Source of the DNA: Rhodococcus sp. ARC_M6
GTDB taxonomy: Bacteria; Actinomycetota; Actinomycetes; Mycobacteriales; Mycobacteriaceae
Length of the DNA stretch: 64,000 bases
Direction of reading: 5' to 3'
Assembly (NCBI RefSeq): GCF_022810305.1
Contig: NZ_JALGQH010000011.1
Location: 1 to 64,000, forward strand
Under the pieces are notes generated by a model that worked only from the letters and a program-made list of their open reading frames with translations, was not told where the DNA came from and searched no databases. Below are positions 36,105 to 44,638 of the stretch, in pieces. A program made the position numbers and the translations under genes. Every line of letters begins with the position of its first letter. Within the stretch, counting starts at the first letter, position 1.

Positions 36105-36135
36105 AATACCCGAGGTATTGAATACTCTAGGTATC
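36105..36135. promoter_or_regulatory. tandem TetR operators in divergent promoter
   Basis: Two 15-base palindromes stand one base apart: AATACCCGAGGTATT at 36105 (perfect arms AATACC/GGTATT) and AATACTCTAGGTATC at 36121 (two changes). The second abuts the GTG start of the TetR gene, so the repressor message is probably leaderless and autoregulated. Confidence 0.75.
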
Positions 36136-36774
36136 GTGACTGATTCCCGTCAACCGGACTTCGTGCCGGCAACCCGCCCCGGACGCGACGTAGTGCGGCA
36201 AAGACTGCTCGACGCTGCAGCGGAAGAGTTTGCGGAGCAAGGATTCAGTGCTGCACGTCTCACCGAAGTTGCCCGACGCGCAGGCTTCACCAAGGGCGCC
36301 GTCTACTCCAATTTCGAATCCAAACAGGACCTGTTTGCCGAACTCTTCGCCCAGCGATCCCTCGAACTGGCCGGCCGTGTGCTCGGCCAGATAGCCGGGA
36401 TGAGTCCGGCCGACGCAGCGGGTAAAGGTGGCGAAGCCATCGCAGCATCGATGGTCGACGATCCGGGATGGTCACTGCTGGTTCTCGAGTTCGGAGTTCT
36501 CGCGGGACGGGATCCACAGATCGCCCAGGCGTATCTCCGTGAGCGTCGGCACCTGCGTGGTCAATTGGTCGAGTTGATCGGTGAACGAGCCCGCGAGTGG
36601 GGCGTCGACAACTCCTTCGAGGTCCGCACCACCGCAATCTCGTTGATGGCCTTGATTTCCGGGTTGGTCCTCGAACATTCCGTTGACCCGGAAGAAGTGG
36701 ATCAGGCAGCTATGGGCGCGGCAGTGACGGCATTGTTTGCCGGTGCTGTTGCGCGGGCGGGACTGACGACGTAG
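36136..36774 (+). CDS. TetR-family transcriptional repressor
   Basis: 212 residues from GTG 36136, placed directly after the operator pair. The N-terminal helix-turn-helix is typical: LLDAAAEEFAEQGFSAARLT, VARRAGFTKGAVYSNFESKQ. The helical ligand domain has no recognisable specificity motif. It most likely represses itself and the divergent membrane protein gene through the two AATACC-GGTATT palindromes. Confidence 0.92.
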   Translation: MTDSRQPDFVPATRPGRDVVRQRLLDAAAEEFAEQGFSAARLTEVARRAGFTKGAVYSNFESKQDLFAELFAQRSLELAGRVLGQIAGMSPADAAGKGGEAIAASMVDDPGWSLLVLEFGVLAGRDPQIAQAYLRERRHLRGQLVELIGERAREWGVDNSFEVRTTAISLMALISGLVLEHSVDPEEVDQAAMGAAVTALFAGAVARAGLTT

Positions 36775-36790
36775 TAGTTCGCAGTGGAGG

Positions 36791-37050
36791 TTAGATGAAT
36801 TGAGTTGGCAGCTTTGATCGTTGGCCAGAATCACTCGTCGTGAATGACCTGATGGAGTTCGCAATATCGAGGTGATTCTCGAGTTGCTCGCGAGAGTATT
36901 TCCCTGCTCCCGGTTTCACTTCGAGGAGGCCGGTCCAGAGGCGATTGCCACGTGAGGCCTGGCGTGCCGTGCCGTGCCGATTGCCCGAGATCGACCCCTC
37001 GTGGGTGGAGTCTCGGCGTGCACCTCGAATGATCTGGCGGGGCACCCAAA
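36791..37050 (-). pseudogene. remnant of a TerD-linked PD-(D/E)XK nuclease-like gene
   Basis: The minus strand encodes WTGLLEVKPGAGKYSREQLE, nearly identical to WTGLLEVKTGAGKHSREQLE of the intact gene at 40388-42433. Further shared text lies on both sides: bases near 36795-36830 resemble 40575-40615 (the parent's 3' end), and 37020-37045 resemble 41510-41535. The parent segment between the nuclease core and the 3' end is deleted, leaving about 260 bases with no start or full domain. It is a decayed partial duplicate 4 kb from its parent. Confidence 0.75.
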
Positions 37051-37350
37051 TGAGTCGTGGAGATCCCCGAACAAGGGCTGTTGCGGTTCAGTGCTACTCA
37101 CATTTGAGGATTTATCCTCTTTTCGAATACTGGACATTCGTCTTACTTACTGTGATAGAAATTGCCCCATACGGGACATTACTGCGCGGTAGCGAGAAAC
37201 AAGCGTGCCGACCGAAAGGGGAAATCATGACCACGTTGTCCGTGACGATCGGCCCGGTCCACGAGCCCGTCAGCTAGATCCGAATGCACCCCAACCACCG
37301 CTGTGACCTCGATTTCGACGGTCGCACAGCTGCGACCGAAGGAACCCATC
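37051..37350. other. upstream region of the secreted-protein cluster
   Basis: About 300 bases between the nuclease remnant and the first secreted gene. It holds a short leader ORF (37227-37277) and an AT-richer stretch around 37095-37180 that may contain promoters. Nothing else was recognised. Confidence 0.5.
37227..37277 (+). CDS. possible 16-residue leader peptide
   Basis: ATG 37227 has an excellent ribosome site (GAAAGGGGAA) and encodes 16 residues (MTTLSVTIGPVHEPVS) before TAG. The sequence CGACCGAAAGGGGAAATCATGAC before and across its start resembles that at 37333-37356 before the first secreted gene, so it may be a relic of another paralogue's 5' end or a true leader. Confidence 0.35.
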   Translation: MTTLSVTIGPVHEPVS

Positions 37351-37962
37351 ATGACATCACGAGCGATCACACGCGGCATTGCAGTCGGCGCGGCGACGGC
37401 CTTCGCGGCCGGTGCGCTGACCCTTTTCGGTACCGGCGTCGCCGGAGCCGCCACAGGCACGACCACCTGGGCTGATTACTACACCACCTTCACCCGCACC
37501 GTCAGCAACTCCACGCCCGACGCAGGCGACATCATCACTATGACCACAAAATTTCAGCGAACCAACGGCACCGAGGAATATCTGTACAACATCAAGGACC
37601 GGCATGACTCCTGCCTGGCCTACGTTCCCGGTTCGGCCAAGATGAACGACGTCTCGGTCATCCCGCAGGTTGTCGACGACGGCTCGGTCCCCGGCCGCGA
37701 CGCGCTCGTCAGCATCGACTTCGGACCCAACGAGTGGGTCGTCAAGAACCAGCCGGCCTTCAACCCGGTCTTCAGCGTCAGCTACAAGGTTGGCGCAGAC
37801 TGCGTCCGCGGAAGAGTCCTCGTTACCGGTATGGATTACAACGGCTCGCTCGGCTTCGGCGGCTACTACACCCAGGGCCCCGGCATCACGGTCGGCTACT
37901 TGAACAATGAGGGTCCCGGCGGCATCGGCACCGGCAGCCTCGGATCCCTGTTCGGCTCCTGA
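37351..37962 (+). CDS. secreted protein, paralogue 1 (no Ig-like domain)
   Basis: 203 residues from ATG 37351 with GAAGGAA upstream. A Sec signal peptide (GIAVGAATAFAAGALTLFGTGVAGAA) is followed by one domain of about 150 residues: DYYTTFTRTVSNSTPDAGD, a Cys in DSCLAYVPGSAKM, VFSVSYKVGADC and GMDYNGSLG, with two Cys that could form a disulfide. It ends GTGSLGSLFGS, a tail shared by all three paralogues. There is no LPxTG motif. Function unknown; it is probably an exported cell-envelope protein. Confidence 0.8.
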   Translation: MTSRAITRGIAVGAATAFAAGALTLFGTGVAGAATGTTTWADYYTTFTRTVSNSTPDAGDIITMTTKFQRTNGTEEYLYNIKDRHDSCLAYVPGSAKMNDVSVIPQVVDDGSVPGRDALVSIDFGPNEWVVKNQPAFNPVFSVSYKVGADCVRGRVLVTGMDYNGSLGFGGYYTQGPGITVGYLNNEGPGGIGTGSLGSLFGS

Positions 37963-38053
37963 CGAAGCAACTCTCCGGTTCAGCCGTCGCCGTCATCGCT
38001 GCGGCCGGAACGGTGTGACACCCGAACCCCTGACATCGATCAAAGGAACACCC

Positions 38054-38935
38054 ATGGCATTTCGATCAACGAAACGCGGCATCGCCGTCGGCGCGGCAAC
38101 ATCACTCGCGATGGGCGCACTGGCACTGATCGGCACCGGAGTTGCCGGTGCAGACTCCACCTCGATCACCTGGAATGACTACTACACCACCTTCACCCGC
38201 ACCGTCAGCGATGCCACCCCCGCTGCCGGCGAGACCATCACGGTCACAACCACGTTCAAGCGAACGGATTCGAAGGTCGAGACCATCACGTCGGTCTCGG
38301 ATACTCATGCTCCGTGCCTGACCTATGTCCCCGACTCGGCCACGATGAACGGCGTCCACTTCAACGCGGTCGTCGTCCCAGATCGCGCCACCAGCCCGCG
38401 GACGGGCACCGCCACGATCACCGACAACACCGGCGCTTGGGTCAACAAGCAGAACGTGCCGGGCCCCGTCTTCAGCGTGCAGTACAAGGTCGGCACGGAC
38501 TGCGCCCGCGGCATCGCACTTGTGACCGGCCTGGACTACAACGGCTCACTTGGCGCCGGCTACTACGGGTACCAAGGGCCGTCGGTCACGGCCGGCAAGA
38601 ACGCCACCACTACCACCATCGCACCGGTTGCCGGAGCCGTCGTTGGCAAGCCGACCACCTTGACCGCCACCGTCACCGGTGGTGCAGTAGGCAACCCGGT
38701 CAAGTTCTACGACGACACCACCGTGATCGGCCAGGGAGCTCTCGACGCCAACGGGACTGCCACGCTCACGTGGACTCCGGCAACCGCCGGTGAACGCCCC
38801 ATCACCGTCGAATTCGCTGGTACAACGTTGGCCAACGGCTCCGTCGCCAACGCCACTGTGTCCGTCGCATCCACCGGCGGCACAGGCGGCGGCACCGGCG
38901 GTACGGGCAGCCTTGGCAACCTGTTCGGCAGCTAG
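38054..38935 (+). CDS. secreted protein, paralogue 2 (one Ig-like domain)
   Basis: 293 residues from ATG 38054 (AAAGGAAC upstream). It has the same signal peptide type and N-terminal domain as its upstream neighbour (NDYYTTFTRTVSDATPAAGE, CLTYVPDSATM, VFSVQYKVGTDC, GLDYNGSLG). Then comes one bacterial Ig-like repeat of the Big_3 kind (TTIAPVAGAVVGKPTTLTA, VKFYDDTTVIGQGALDANG, LTWTPATAGERPITVEFAG) and a Gly/Thr-rich linker ending GSLGNLFGS. About 90 bases separate it from the first gene. Probably surface-exposed or secreted; function unknown. Confidence 0.82.
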   Translation: MAFRSTKRGIAVGAATSLAMGALALIGTGVAGADSTSITWNDYYTTFTRTVSDATPAAGETITVTTTFKRTDSKVETITSVSDTHAPCLTYVPDSATMNGVHFNAVVVPDRATSPRTGTATITDNTGAWVNKQNVPGPVFSVQYKVGTDCARGIALVTGLDYNGSLGAGYYGYQGPSVTAGKNATTTTIAPVAGAVVGKPTTLTATVTGGAVGNPVKFYDDTTVIGQGALDANGTATLTWTPATAGERPITVEFAGTTLANGSVANATVSVASTGGTGGGTGGTGSLGNLFGS

Positions 38936-39100
38936 TAGATAACGCAGGGTTTCGGCCAGCTTGCACCCGATCGAAGAAACCGGCGGAACCCCGCCCCAAG
39001 CCCGGGCTCCGGTGCCTCCCCGAAGGCGCCGGAGTCCGGTCTCGTTCCTTCTCCGACCACGACTTATGACAGTCGCATCTTCGACTGAAAAGGAAATCCC

Positions 39101-40288
39101 ATGGCACATAAGGCAATCAGGCGTGGCGTCGCCGGCGCGACGTCCATCATCGCGGTCGGCGCACTCGCCCTCGTGGGGGGCGGTATCGCCAGCGCCGGCA
39201 CGTCAACACTCGAATTCAGCGACGGCAGTTCGTCTTTCACCCGAGTTGTCAGCAACGGCACTCCCGCTGTGGGCGACACCATCACAGTCACCACGAACTT
39301 CCGACGCACCAGTTGGGTTGACGAGTTCATCTACAACATCAAAGATCGCCATCCGTCCTGCCTGACATACGTCCCCGGCTCGGCCAAGATGAGCGGCAAC
39401 AGTGACTACCCCGTCGACAATCCCGAGGTGGTAGCCGACGAAGGCAACGGCTCCGGCTACGTCCGCGCGTCCTGGGGCGTTACCGACTGGGTTGTACAGA
39501 ATCGCCCCGGCTTTCACCGGTCTCCCACATTCAGCGTCAGCTACAAGGTCGGTGCCGACTGTGCCCGCGGCACCGCGCTGAACACCGGTATGGACTACGG
39601 GGGATCACTCGGCAGCGGGTACTACAGCGCGCGCGGCCCCTCGATCACGCTCGCCAAGAGTGCCTCCTCCACGACTCTCGCCCCCGTGGCCGGCGCTCGA
39701 CTCGGCGCGCCGACCACCCTGACCGCCACCGTTACCGGCGGCGCACCGGGCAACGTCGTCGAGTTCTACGACGGCACAACCAAACTCGGCCAGGGTGCCG
39801 TGAACGCCGGCGGGACCGCTACGTATGTGTGGAATCCCAGTGCCGTGGGCGAGCACAGCCTCACTGCCAAATTCCTCGGCAGTGACTTCGCTAACGGCTC
39901 GCAGTCCGCGCCGCGGACAGTGCAGGTCTCCGAACACAACGCGACCTCCGCCGTGACCCTGACCCCCGTCACCGGGGCGAAGGTCGGTACCTCCACCAGC
40001 CTGACGGCAACAGTGCTCCCCGGCGGCGCCGGCGGAACCGTCACATTCAAAGACGGTGACGCCGTTGTCGGCACCGCTGCAGTCCGCGCCGACGGCACGG
40101 CCACCGTCGCGTGGACGCCGCGTACGGAGGGCGAGCGCACCATCACCGCCGACTATTCCGGCGATGCCGCCGTCGAACCCTCCGCCGACCAGGCCACCGT
40201 CACTGTTGCACCCGACGACGGCACGGGCGGCGGCGGTGCCGGAAGCCTCGGGTCCCTGTTCGGCGGCTTCGGCTCCAGTTCCAGCTGA
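39101..40288 (+). CDS. secreted protein, paralogue 3 (two Ig-like domains)
   Basis: 395 residues from ATG 39101 (AAAAGGAAA upstream). It has a signal peptide (GATSIIAVGALALVGGGIASAG), the shared N-terminal domain (SSSFTRVVSNGTPAVGD, IYNIKDRHPSCLTYVPGSAK, FSVSYKVGADC) and then two Ig-like repeats. These start TTLAPVAGARLGAPTTLTA and VTLTPVTGAKVGTSTSLTA, each closing with a W-P...G-E/H-R/S-x-I/L pattern. The tail is Gly-rich, GAGSLGSLFGGFGSSSS. It is the last of the three genes and is followed by a hairpin terminator. Likely an envelope or adhesive protein, without direct proof. Confidence 0.83.
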   Translation: MAHKAIRRGVAGATSIIAVGALALVGGGIASAGTSTLEFSDGSSSFTRVVSNGTPAVGDTITVTTNFRRTSWVDEFIYNIKDRHPSCLTYVPGSAKMSGNSDYPVDNPEVVADEGNGSGYVRASWGVTDWVVQNRPGFHRSPTFSVSYKVGADCARGTALNTGMDYGGSLGSGYYSARGPSITLAKSASSTTLAPVAGARLGAPTTLTATVTGGAPGNVVEFYDGTTKLGQGAVNAGGTATYVWNPSAVGEHSLTAKFLGSDFANGSQSAPRTVQVSEHNATSAVTLTPVTGAKVGTSTSLTATVLPGGAGGTVTFKDGDAVVGTAAVRADGTATVAWTPRTEGERTITADYSGDAAVEPSADQATVTVAPDDGTGGGGAGSLGSLFGGFGSSSS

Positions 40289-40311
40289 CAAAAAATCTGC
40301 TGGGACAGCGG

Positions 40312-40353
40312 ACACGGCCCCTTCGATTCGGTTACGAAGCGGAGGGGCCGTGT
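40312..40353. terminator. hairpin terminator between secreted cluster and ter locus
   Basis: Eleven perfectly paired bases (ACACGGCCCCT with AGGGGCCGTGT) around a partly paired interior. It lies between convergent genes and can serve both strands. Confidence 0.75.
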
Positions 40354-40387
40354 TCTGTTCGAGCCAAGAGACTGTAAACGCCCGCGA

Positions 40388-42433
40388 CTAGTCTTGGTCG
40401 TCGGTCTGTTCGTCACGCCGGATGTCAGAAGCCTTGGGAGCAGCGGGAACCCATTCTCGGAGGGGCTGAATAACTTCGGCGTAGAAGCTCTCCGCCGAAT
40501 GAGTCACGCTGCTGATGAAACTTGCGGCGGTGCCGGCTCGCTTACTGCCGAGAGTGAAGGTCTGCATCAGGACGAATGAACTGAGTTGGCCACTTTGTCC
40601 GTCGGTGAGAATTCGTGGTGTCGCTCGCACCTCGGCGTGAGGTTCGCACGTTGACGAGGTCGGGCCGGAAAAGGCTGCCTCGATCAACAGATCTGCTGGA
40701 GCATTCTTCAGTTGGCGCAATACCCACGCCACACGCTTGCCGGAAGTTCCCTCGTCAGGAGCGCTGACCACGGTGGTGCAGGTGATCTTGTTGGTTCGCA
40801 TATCCGCGACAACTCTGAGTTCACCTGCTGCATCGGGAATTCGAAGCAGGGCACTGAACGTGCCGTCGTTCGCCAATTCCTCAACTGTCAACTCTGTGCG
40901 GTAGTCCGCATCGTTCGTTGCGCGACGTGGCAAGACGTGCTTGACGGTCACCCCCAACTCGGCAGTGAAGCGCAAAGCGAGATTGCGGGCAAGTGCGATC
41001 CACGAGTCCGCGATCGAAGCGGCCTTGGGGTCGCCGGACCGCAGAGTTCCGGCGCTGACTCCTTCGCGAATTGCCACCCAGTGCCGTCCCATGTCGACGA
41101 ACTCCGACGCCCCGGATTTAGGGTGCTCGATGTATCTGAGGAATTCGTTGAGGATCCAAGCCTGAAGCGGATTGTCGATTCCGCCGTGAGAGAGAACCAT
41201 TCGGGCTTCGTGAATGACCTCAGCCCAGGACAAGTGACGGAGAGCGACCTTGGTGAGCTTGCGCTTGTCCACTTCCACTGGCAATTCGCCTGCGCTGGCA
41301 GGAAGATCGTTTGAGAGGCTGATCACTACGTCGTACTTGTTCTTCTTCGCGATATCGAGGTAGTTCTCCAGCTGCTCACGCGAGTGTTTCCCCGCTCCGG
41401 TTTTCACTTCGAGGAGACCGGTCCACAGGCGACTGCCACGCGAGACCCGCAGTACCGCATCGGGAATGACCCGAGACTCGCCCTTTGTATACGGAACCTC
41501 GACGTACCCCTCGAATGATCCGGCGGGCGCACCTACTCGTGAAGTTATTGCCCGCGCAAACAACGGAACGGACTGCATTGTCGACACCAACGCCGACGTC
41601 GTACGGCGTTCCTGCTCTTCGCCGGCTCCGACTCCGACGACCGAGAACAAGCGTGCCGGTTGCCAGGCCTCGGATTCTGCGAGTTTGAACTCGGGAAGCG
41701 GCGCCTTCTTCGGGACTGGCTTCGCGGTTCGCACACCGCGTGGACGGGCAGGCTTCGGGGTCGAAGCTGTCGGAACTACGGGTTCTGGTGCAACAGTTAG
41801 ATCGGCGGTAGGCGCCTCGGACGGGGATTCGGCCGCATGCACTTCAACTGCAGGTTCTGCAGCGACGGACTCTTCGGATATCGGTTCCTCGATTGAGGTG
41901 TCCTCACTCACGTCGACGCCGAAATCCTCGGCCAATCCGGCCAGGCCTGACGCCCAGCCCTGCCCGACTGCACGCAGTTTCCAGAGCCCGTTCCTGCGGT
42001 AGATCTCGCCGAAAACAAAAGCGGTCTCCGTCGTCGCATCCGCTGTCACGTATTCGGCAACGGTGGAGCCTGACGCGTCGAGCAAATGAAGAGAGAGCTT
42101 GCCCAATTCGCCGAACGATCCGGTATCGACGCTTCCGACCAAGGCGATGGCGTCGACCTCGGACGGTACCGCTGAAAGCTGAACGAGGAGGCGCTCGTGT
42201 GGTCCGGATTCCGTCTCGCGTCGTCCGAGATAGCGAACTGAGCCATCGGTGGATTCCTGTTGGTTGTAGAAGACGAAATCTTCATCGGAGCCGACCTTTC
42301 CGTCGACCCCGAGCAACAGAGCGGAAGCGTCGATTCCGAATGTCGAGTCTTCCCAGGTGATCAGGACATCGACCTGTTCGATTTCTTCAGGAAGCGTGAT
42401 GTTCTGGCCCTTGATCAAGTACTGGTCGTGCAT
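40388..42433 (-). CDS. TerD domain fused to PD-(D/E)XK nuclease-like domain
   Basis: 681 residues from ATG 42433 (AAAGGGG upstream). Residues 1-178 form a TerD domain (VDVLITWEDSTFGIDASALL, SDEDFVFYNQQ, AFVFGEIYRRNGLWKLRAVG, the Ca-binding type of tellurium-resistance proteins). Residues 180-250 are a Pro/Ala/Glu-rich linker. A nuclease-like core follows at about 310-380 with the spacing PDAVLRV...LLEVKTG: Asp325, Glu342 and Lys344 fit the D-(E)xK active site. A further 300 residues contain no known motif. Ter-linked DNA-processing proteins are predicted in the literature on ter systems; the substrate is unknown. A decayed copy of this nuclease lies at 36791. Confidence 0.85.
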   Translation of the reverse strand: MHDQYLIKGQNITLPEEIEQVDVLITWEDSTFGIDASALLLGVDGKVGSDEDFVFYNQQESTDGSVRYLGRRETESGPHERLLVQLSAVPSEVDAIALVGSVDTGSFGELGKLSLHLLDASGSTVAEYVTADATTETAFVFGEIYRRNGLWKLRAVGQGWASGLAGLAEDFGVDVSEDTSIEEPISEESVAAEPAVEVHAAESPSEAPTADLTVAPEPVVPTASTPKPARPRGVRTAKPVPKKAPLPEFKLAESEAWQPARLFSVVGVGAGEEQERRTTSALVSTMQSVPLFARAITSRVGAPAGSFEGYVEVPYTKGESRVIPDAVLRVSRGSRLWTGLLEVKTGAGKHSREQLENYLDIAKKNKYDVVISLSNDLPASAGELPVEVDKRKLTKVALRHLSWAEVIHEARMVLSHGGIDNPLQAWILNEFLRYIEHPKSGASEFVDMGRHWVAIREGVSAGTLRSGDPKAASIADSWIALARNLALRFTAELGVTVKHVLPRRATNDADYRTELTVEELANDGTFSALLRIPDAAGELRVVADMRTNKITCTTVVSAPDEGTSGKRVAWVLRQLKNAPADLLIEAAFSGPTSSTCEPHAEVRATPRILTDGQSGQLSSFVLMQTFTLGSKRAGTAASFISSVTHSAESFYAEVIQPLREWVPAAPKASDIRRDEQTDDQD

Positions 42434-42594
42434 GAAGCCCCTTTGTGATGACGGTGTTGTCGTAACTCTAGTTCTGGGCGAAACGTGCGACGCAGACCGT
42501 TCGTTATGGCACACAACTCCGTCGACGATGGCGGAATGTGACCTCGGAGCCCGCGTTGTGTGCATTCACGAACAATTCGGGCCAATGCAACGCA

Positions 42595-42626
42595 AAACGC
42601 CCGCGACCAATAGGTCGCGGGCGTTT
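42595..42626 (-). terminator. terminator of the DUF475 gene
   Basis: A perfect 14-base stem (AAACGCCCGCGACC) with a four-base loop, followed on the minus strand by TTTTG. It lies 14 bases beyond the DUF475 stop. Confidence 0.9.
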
Positions 42627-42639
42627 GTACTAATCAAAC

Positions 42640-43761
42640 TCAGACGGTGGCGGGAGTGCTCTCGTCGAGTTTCGGAGTTTCCTTTTCGATCTTCTTGTTT
42701 CGCAGGACGCTGCTGACGAAGGCTGCGCCGATCAAGAAGACGCCGACAAGGCCGGTGATGATCTCGTTGACGTGAACGCCGATGGACACCATCAAGATGA
42801 TCGCCAGAGCGCCGATGGCCCAGTGAGCGCCGTGCTCGAGGTAGACGTAGTCCGACAGCGTGCCCTTGCGGACCAGGAACACGGTGATGGAACGAACGAA
42901 CATCGCGCCGACGAAGCCGAGGCCCAGGGCGATGATGATCGGGTCCGCGGTGATCGCGAAGGCGCCGATGACGCCGTCGAAGGAGAAGGACGCGTCGAGG
43001 ACCTCGAGGTACATGAACAGGAAGAAGCCGGCTTTACCGGTGGCTTTCGCGAGCTCGGTGGGACCGCCGGACTTGGTGGTCTCTTCCTCTTCGCCTTCTT
43101 CAGGCAGGTTGAACAACTCGCCCAGTCCGTTGACAGCGATGTAGGTGATCATGCCCAGGACACCCGAGATCATGACCGTCGTGACTTTGTCGTCGGCCGC
43201 GAGGAATGAACCTGCGAGAACCAGGACGAGTCCGGCAACGACGACGGAGAGCTGATCCAGCTTGCCGATACGCGCAAGCGGCTTCTCGAGCCAGGACAGC
43301 CAGGTGATCTCACGCTCTTCGAAGATGAATCCGAAGAACAACATCAGCAGGAACATGCCACCGAACGCAGCAATGGTCGGATGCGCGTCGGTGATCAGGG
43401 TTTCGTAGCTCGGATCGCCATTGGGGAAGTAGGCGGCGTCGTCGGCGGGCGGGTTCAGTGCGAGGTCGAGTGCCGCGACCGGACCCAAGCCCGATGCTGC
43501 CCACACAATGACGAGTGGGAATACCAAACGCATACCGAACACCGCGATGACGATGCCGACGGTGAGGAAGATCTTTTGCCAGAAGTCACTCATCCTTCGC
43601 AGGACGGTGGCGTTAATGACGGCGTTGTCGAAGGACAGCGAAATTTCCAGAATCGACAGGATGACAACGAGGAATAGTGCCTCGGGGCCGCCGTAGATGA
43701 ACGCAACGATCATCGCGATGATCGAAATCACGATGGATAAACCGAATATTCGCAGTACCAC
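42640..43761 (-). CDS. DUF475 (TerC-like) integral membrane protein
   Basis: 373 residues with about nine membrane helices and the TerC-superfamily acidic membrane motifs: LSILEISLSFDNAVINATVL near residues 35-55 and YLEVLDASFSFDGVIGAFAI near 250-270. These EhsFDNa-type repeats are thought to bind or move metal ions. A cytosolic loop contains an acidic stretch (LPEEGEEEETTK). The start is GTG at 43761. Between two TerD genes on the same strand, it is the membrane partner of the ter system, which in other bacteria joins TerD at the membrane. Confidence 0.9.
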   Translation of the reverse strand: MVLRIFGLSIVISIIAMIVAFIYGGPEALFLVVILSILEISLSFDNAVINATVLRRMSDFWQKIFLTVGIVIAVFGMRLVFPLVIVWAASGLGPVAALDLALNPPADDAAYFPNGDPSYETLITDAHPTIAAFGGMFLLMLFFGFIFEEREITWLSWLEKPLARIGKLDQLSVVVAGLVLVLAGSFLAADDKVTTVMISGVLGMITYIAVNGLGELFNLPEEGEEEETTKSGGPTELAKATGKAGFFLFMYLEVLDASFSFDGVIGAFAITADPIIIALGLGFVGAMFVRSITVFLVRKGTLSDYVYLEHGAHWAIGALAIILMVSIGVHVNEIITGLVGVFLIGAAFVSSVLRNKKIEKETPKLDESTPATV

Positions 43762-43837
43762 GGAGCGTGGCCCTTTCTAGTTGGTCAATGCAGAGTGGCT
43801 ACTGCAGCGGTTATCTCACCGCAGTTGAGACGAAGCC

Positions 43838-43872
43838 GGGGAGGGTTCCACAGCGTACTGCGGAACCCTCCC
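43838..43872 (-). terminator. hairpin after terD
   Basis: GGGAGGGTTCC pairs perfectly with GGAACCCTCCC over a 13-base loop, 32 bases after the terD stop. The T tract is weak, so partial read-through into the DUF475 gene is possible. Confidence 0.7.
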
Positions 43873-43903
43873 GTTGGTCACAGCTCATCGGCAAGGCCGA
43901 GGA

Positions 43904-44479
43904 TCAGACGTTGACACCGTAATCGCGAGCGATGCCCGCGAGGCCTGACGCGTAGCCCTGGCCGATTGCGCGGAACTTCCACTCTGCACCGTTGCGGTAC
44001 AGCTCACCGAAGACCATTGCGGTCTCGGTGGACGCGTCCTCGGACAGGTCGTAGCGAGCGAGCTCATTGCCGTTGGACTTGTCGACGACGCGGATGTACG
44101 CGTTGCGAACCTGGCCGAAGGACTGCGAGCGTGCTTCTGCGTCGTAAATCGAGACGGGGAAGACAACGCTCTCGATGTTGGCCGGAACAGCGGCGAGGTT
44201 CACGTCGATCTGCTCGTCGTCACCTTCACCTTCGCCGTCGGTGTTGTCACCCTTGTGCTCGATCGAGCCGTCGGGCGAACGCAGGTTGTTGAAGAAGATG
44301 AAGTGCTGGTCGGAGACGGACTTCTTGTCTGCGCCGGTGCCGATTGCGCTGGCGTCGAGGTCGAAGGCTGCGCCGGTGGTGGAACGTGCGTCCCAACCCA
44401 GGCCGACAGTCACTGCGGTCAGGTTCGGGGCCTCCTTCGTGAGAGAGACATTGCCGCCTTTGGTCAAGCTGACGCCCAT
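43904..44479 (-). CDS. terD: TerD-family tellurium resistance/stress protein
   Basis: 191 residues, a single canonical TerD domain: MGVSLTKGGNVSLTKEAPNL, VTVGLGWDARSTTGAAFDLD, the calcium-binding acid cluster DNTDGEGEGDDEQIDVNL and ETAMVFGELYRNGAEWKFRA. Full family length (about 190) and all Asp/Glu ligands are present. TerD proteins bind calcium and are tied to resistance to tellurite, colicins and phage. AAAGGA lies upstream of ATG 44479. Divergent from the coiled-coil gene at 44639. Confidence 0.94.
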   Translation of the reverse strand: MGVSLTKGGNVSLTKEAPNLTAVTVGLGWDARSTTGAAFDLDASAIGTGADKKSVSDQHFIFFNNLRSPDGSIEHKGDNTDGEGEGDDEQIDVNLAAVPANIESVVFPVSIYDAEARSQSFGQVRNAYIRVVDKSNGNELARYDLSEDASTETAMVFGELYRNGAEWKFRAIGQGYASGLAGIARDYGVNV

Positions 44480-44638
44480 TCAGGGGTCCTTTCAAGAGAA
44501 GAGACATGGCCCGCGACGACGGATGGCCGTCTTGGGAATGTGTTTACCTCCTCCACCCTAACGGCACTTCGGGTGTGGCCGCGGTAACAGTGGAAATCGA
44601 AACGGAGTCTGTACGCGTCGGACCCGTAGGATTCAATC

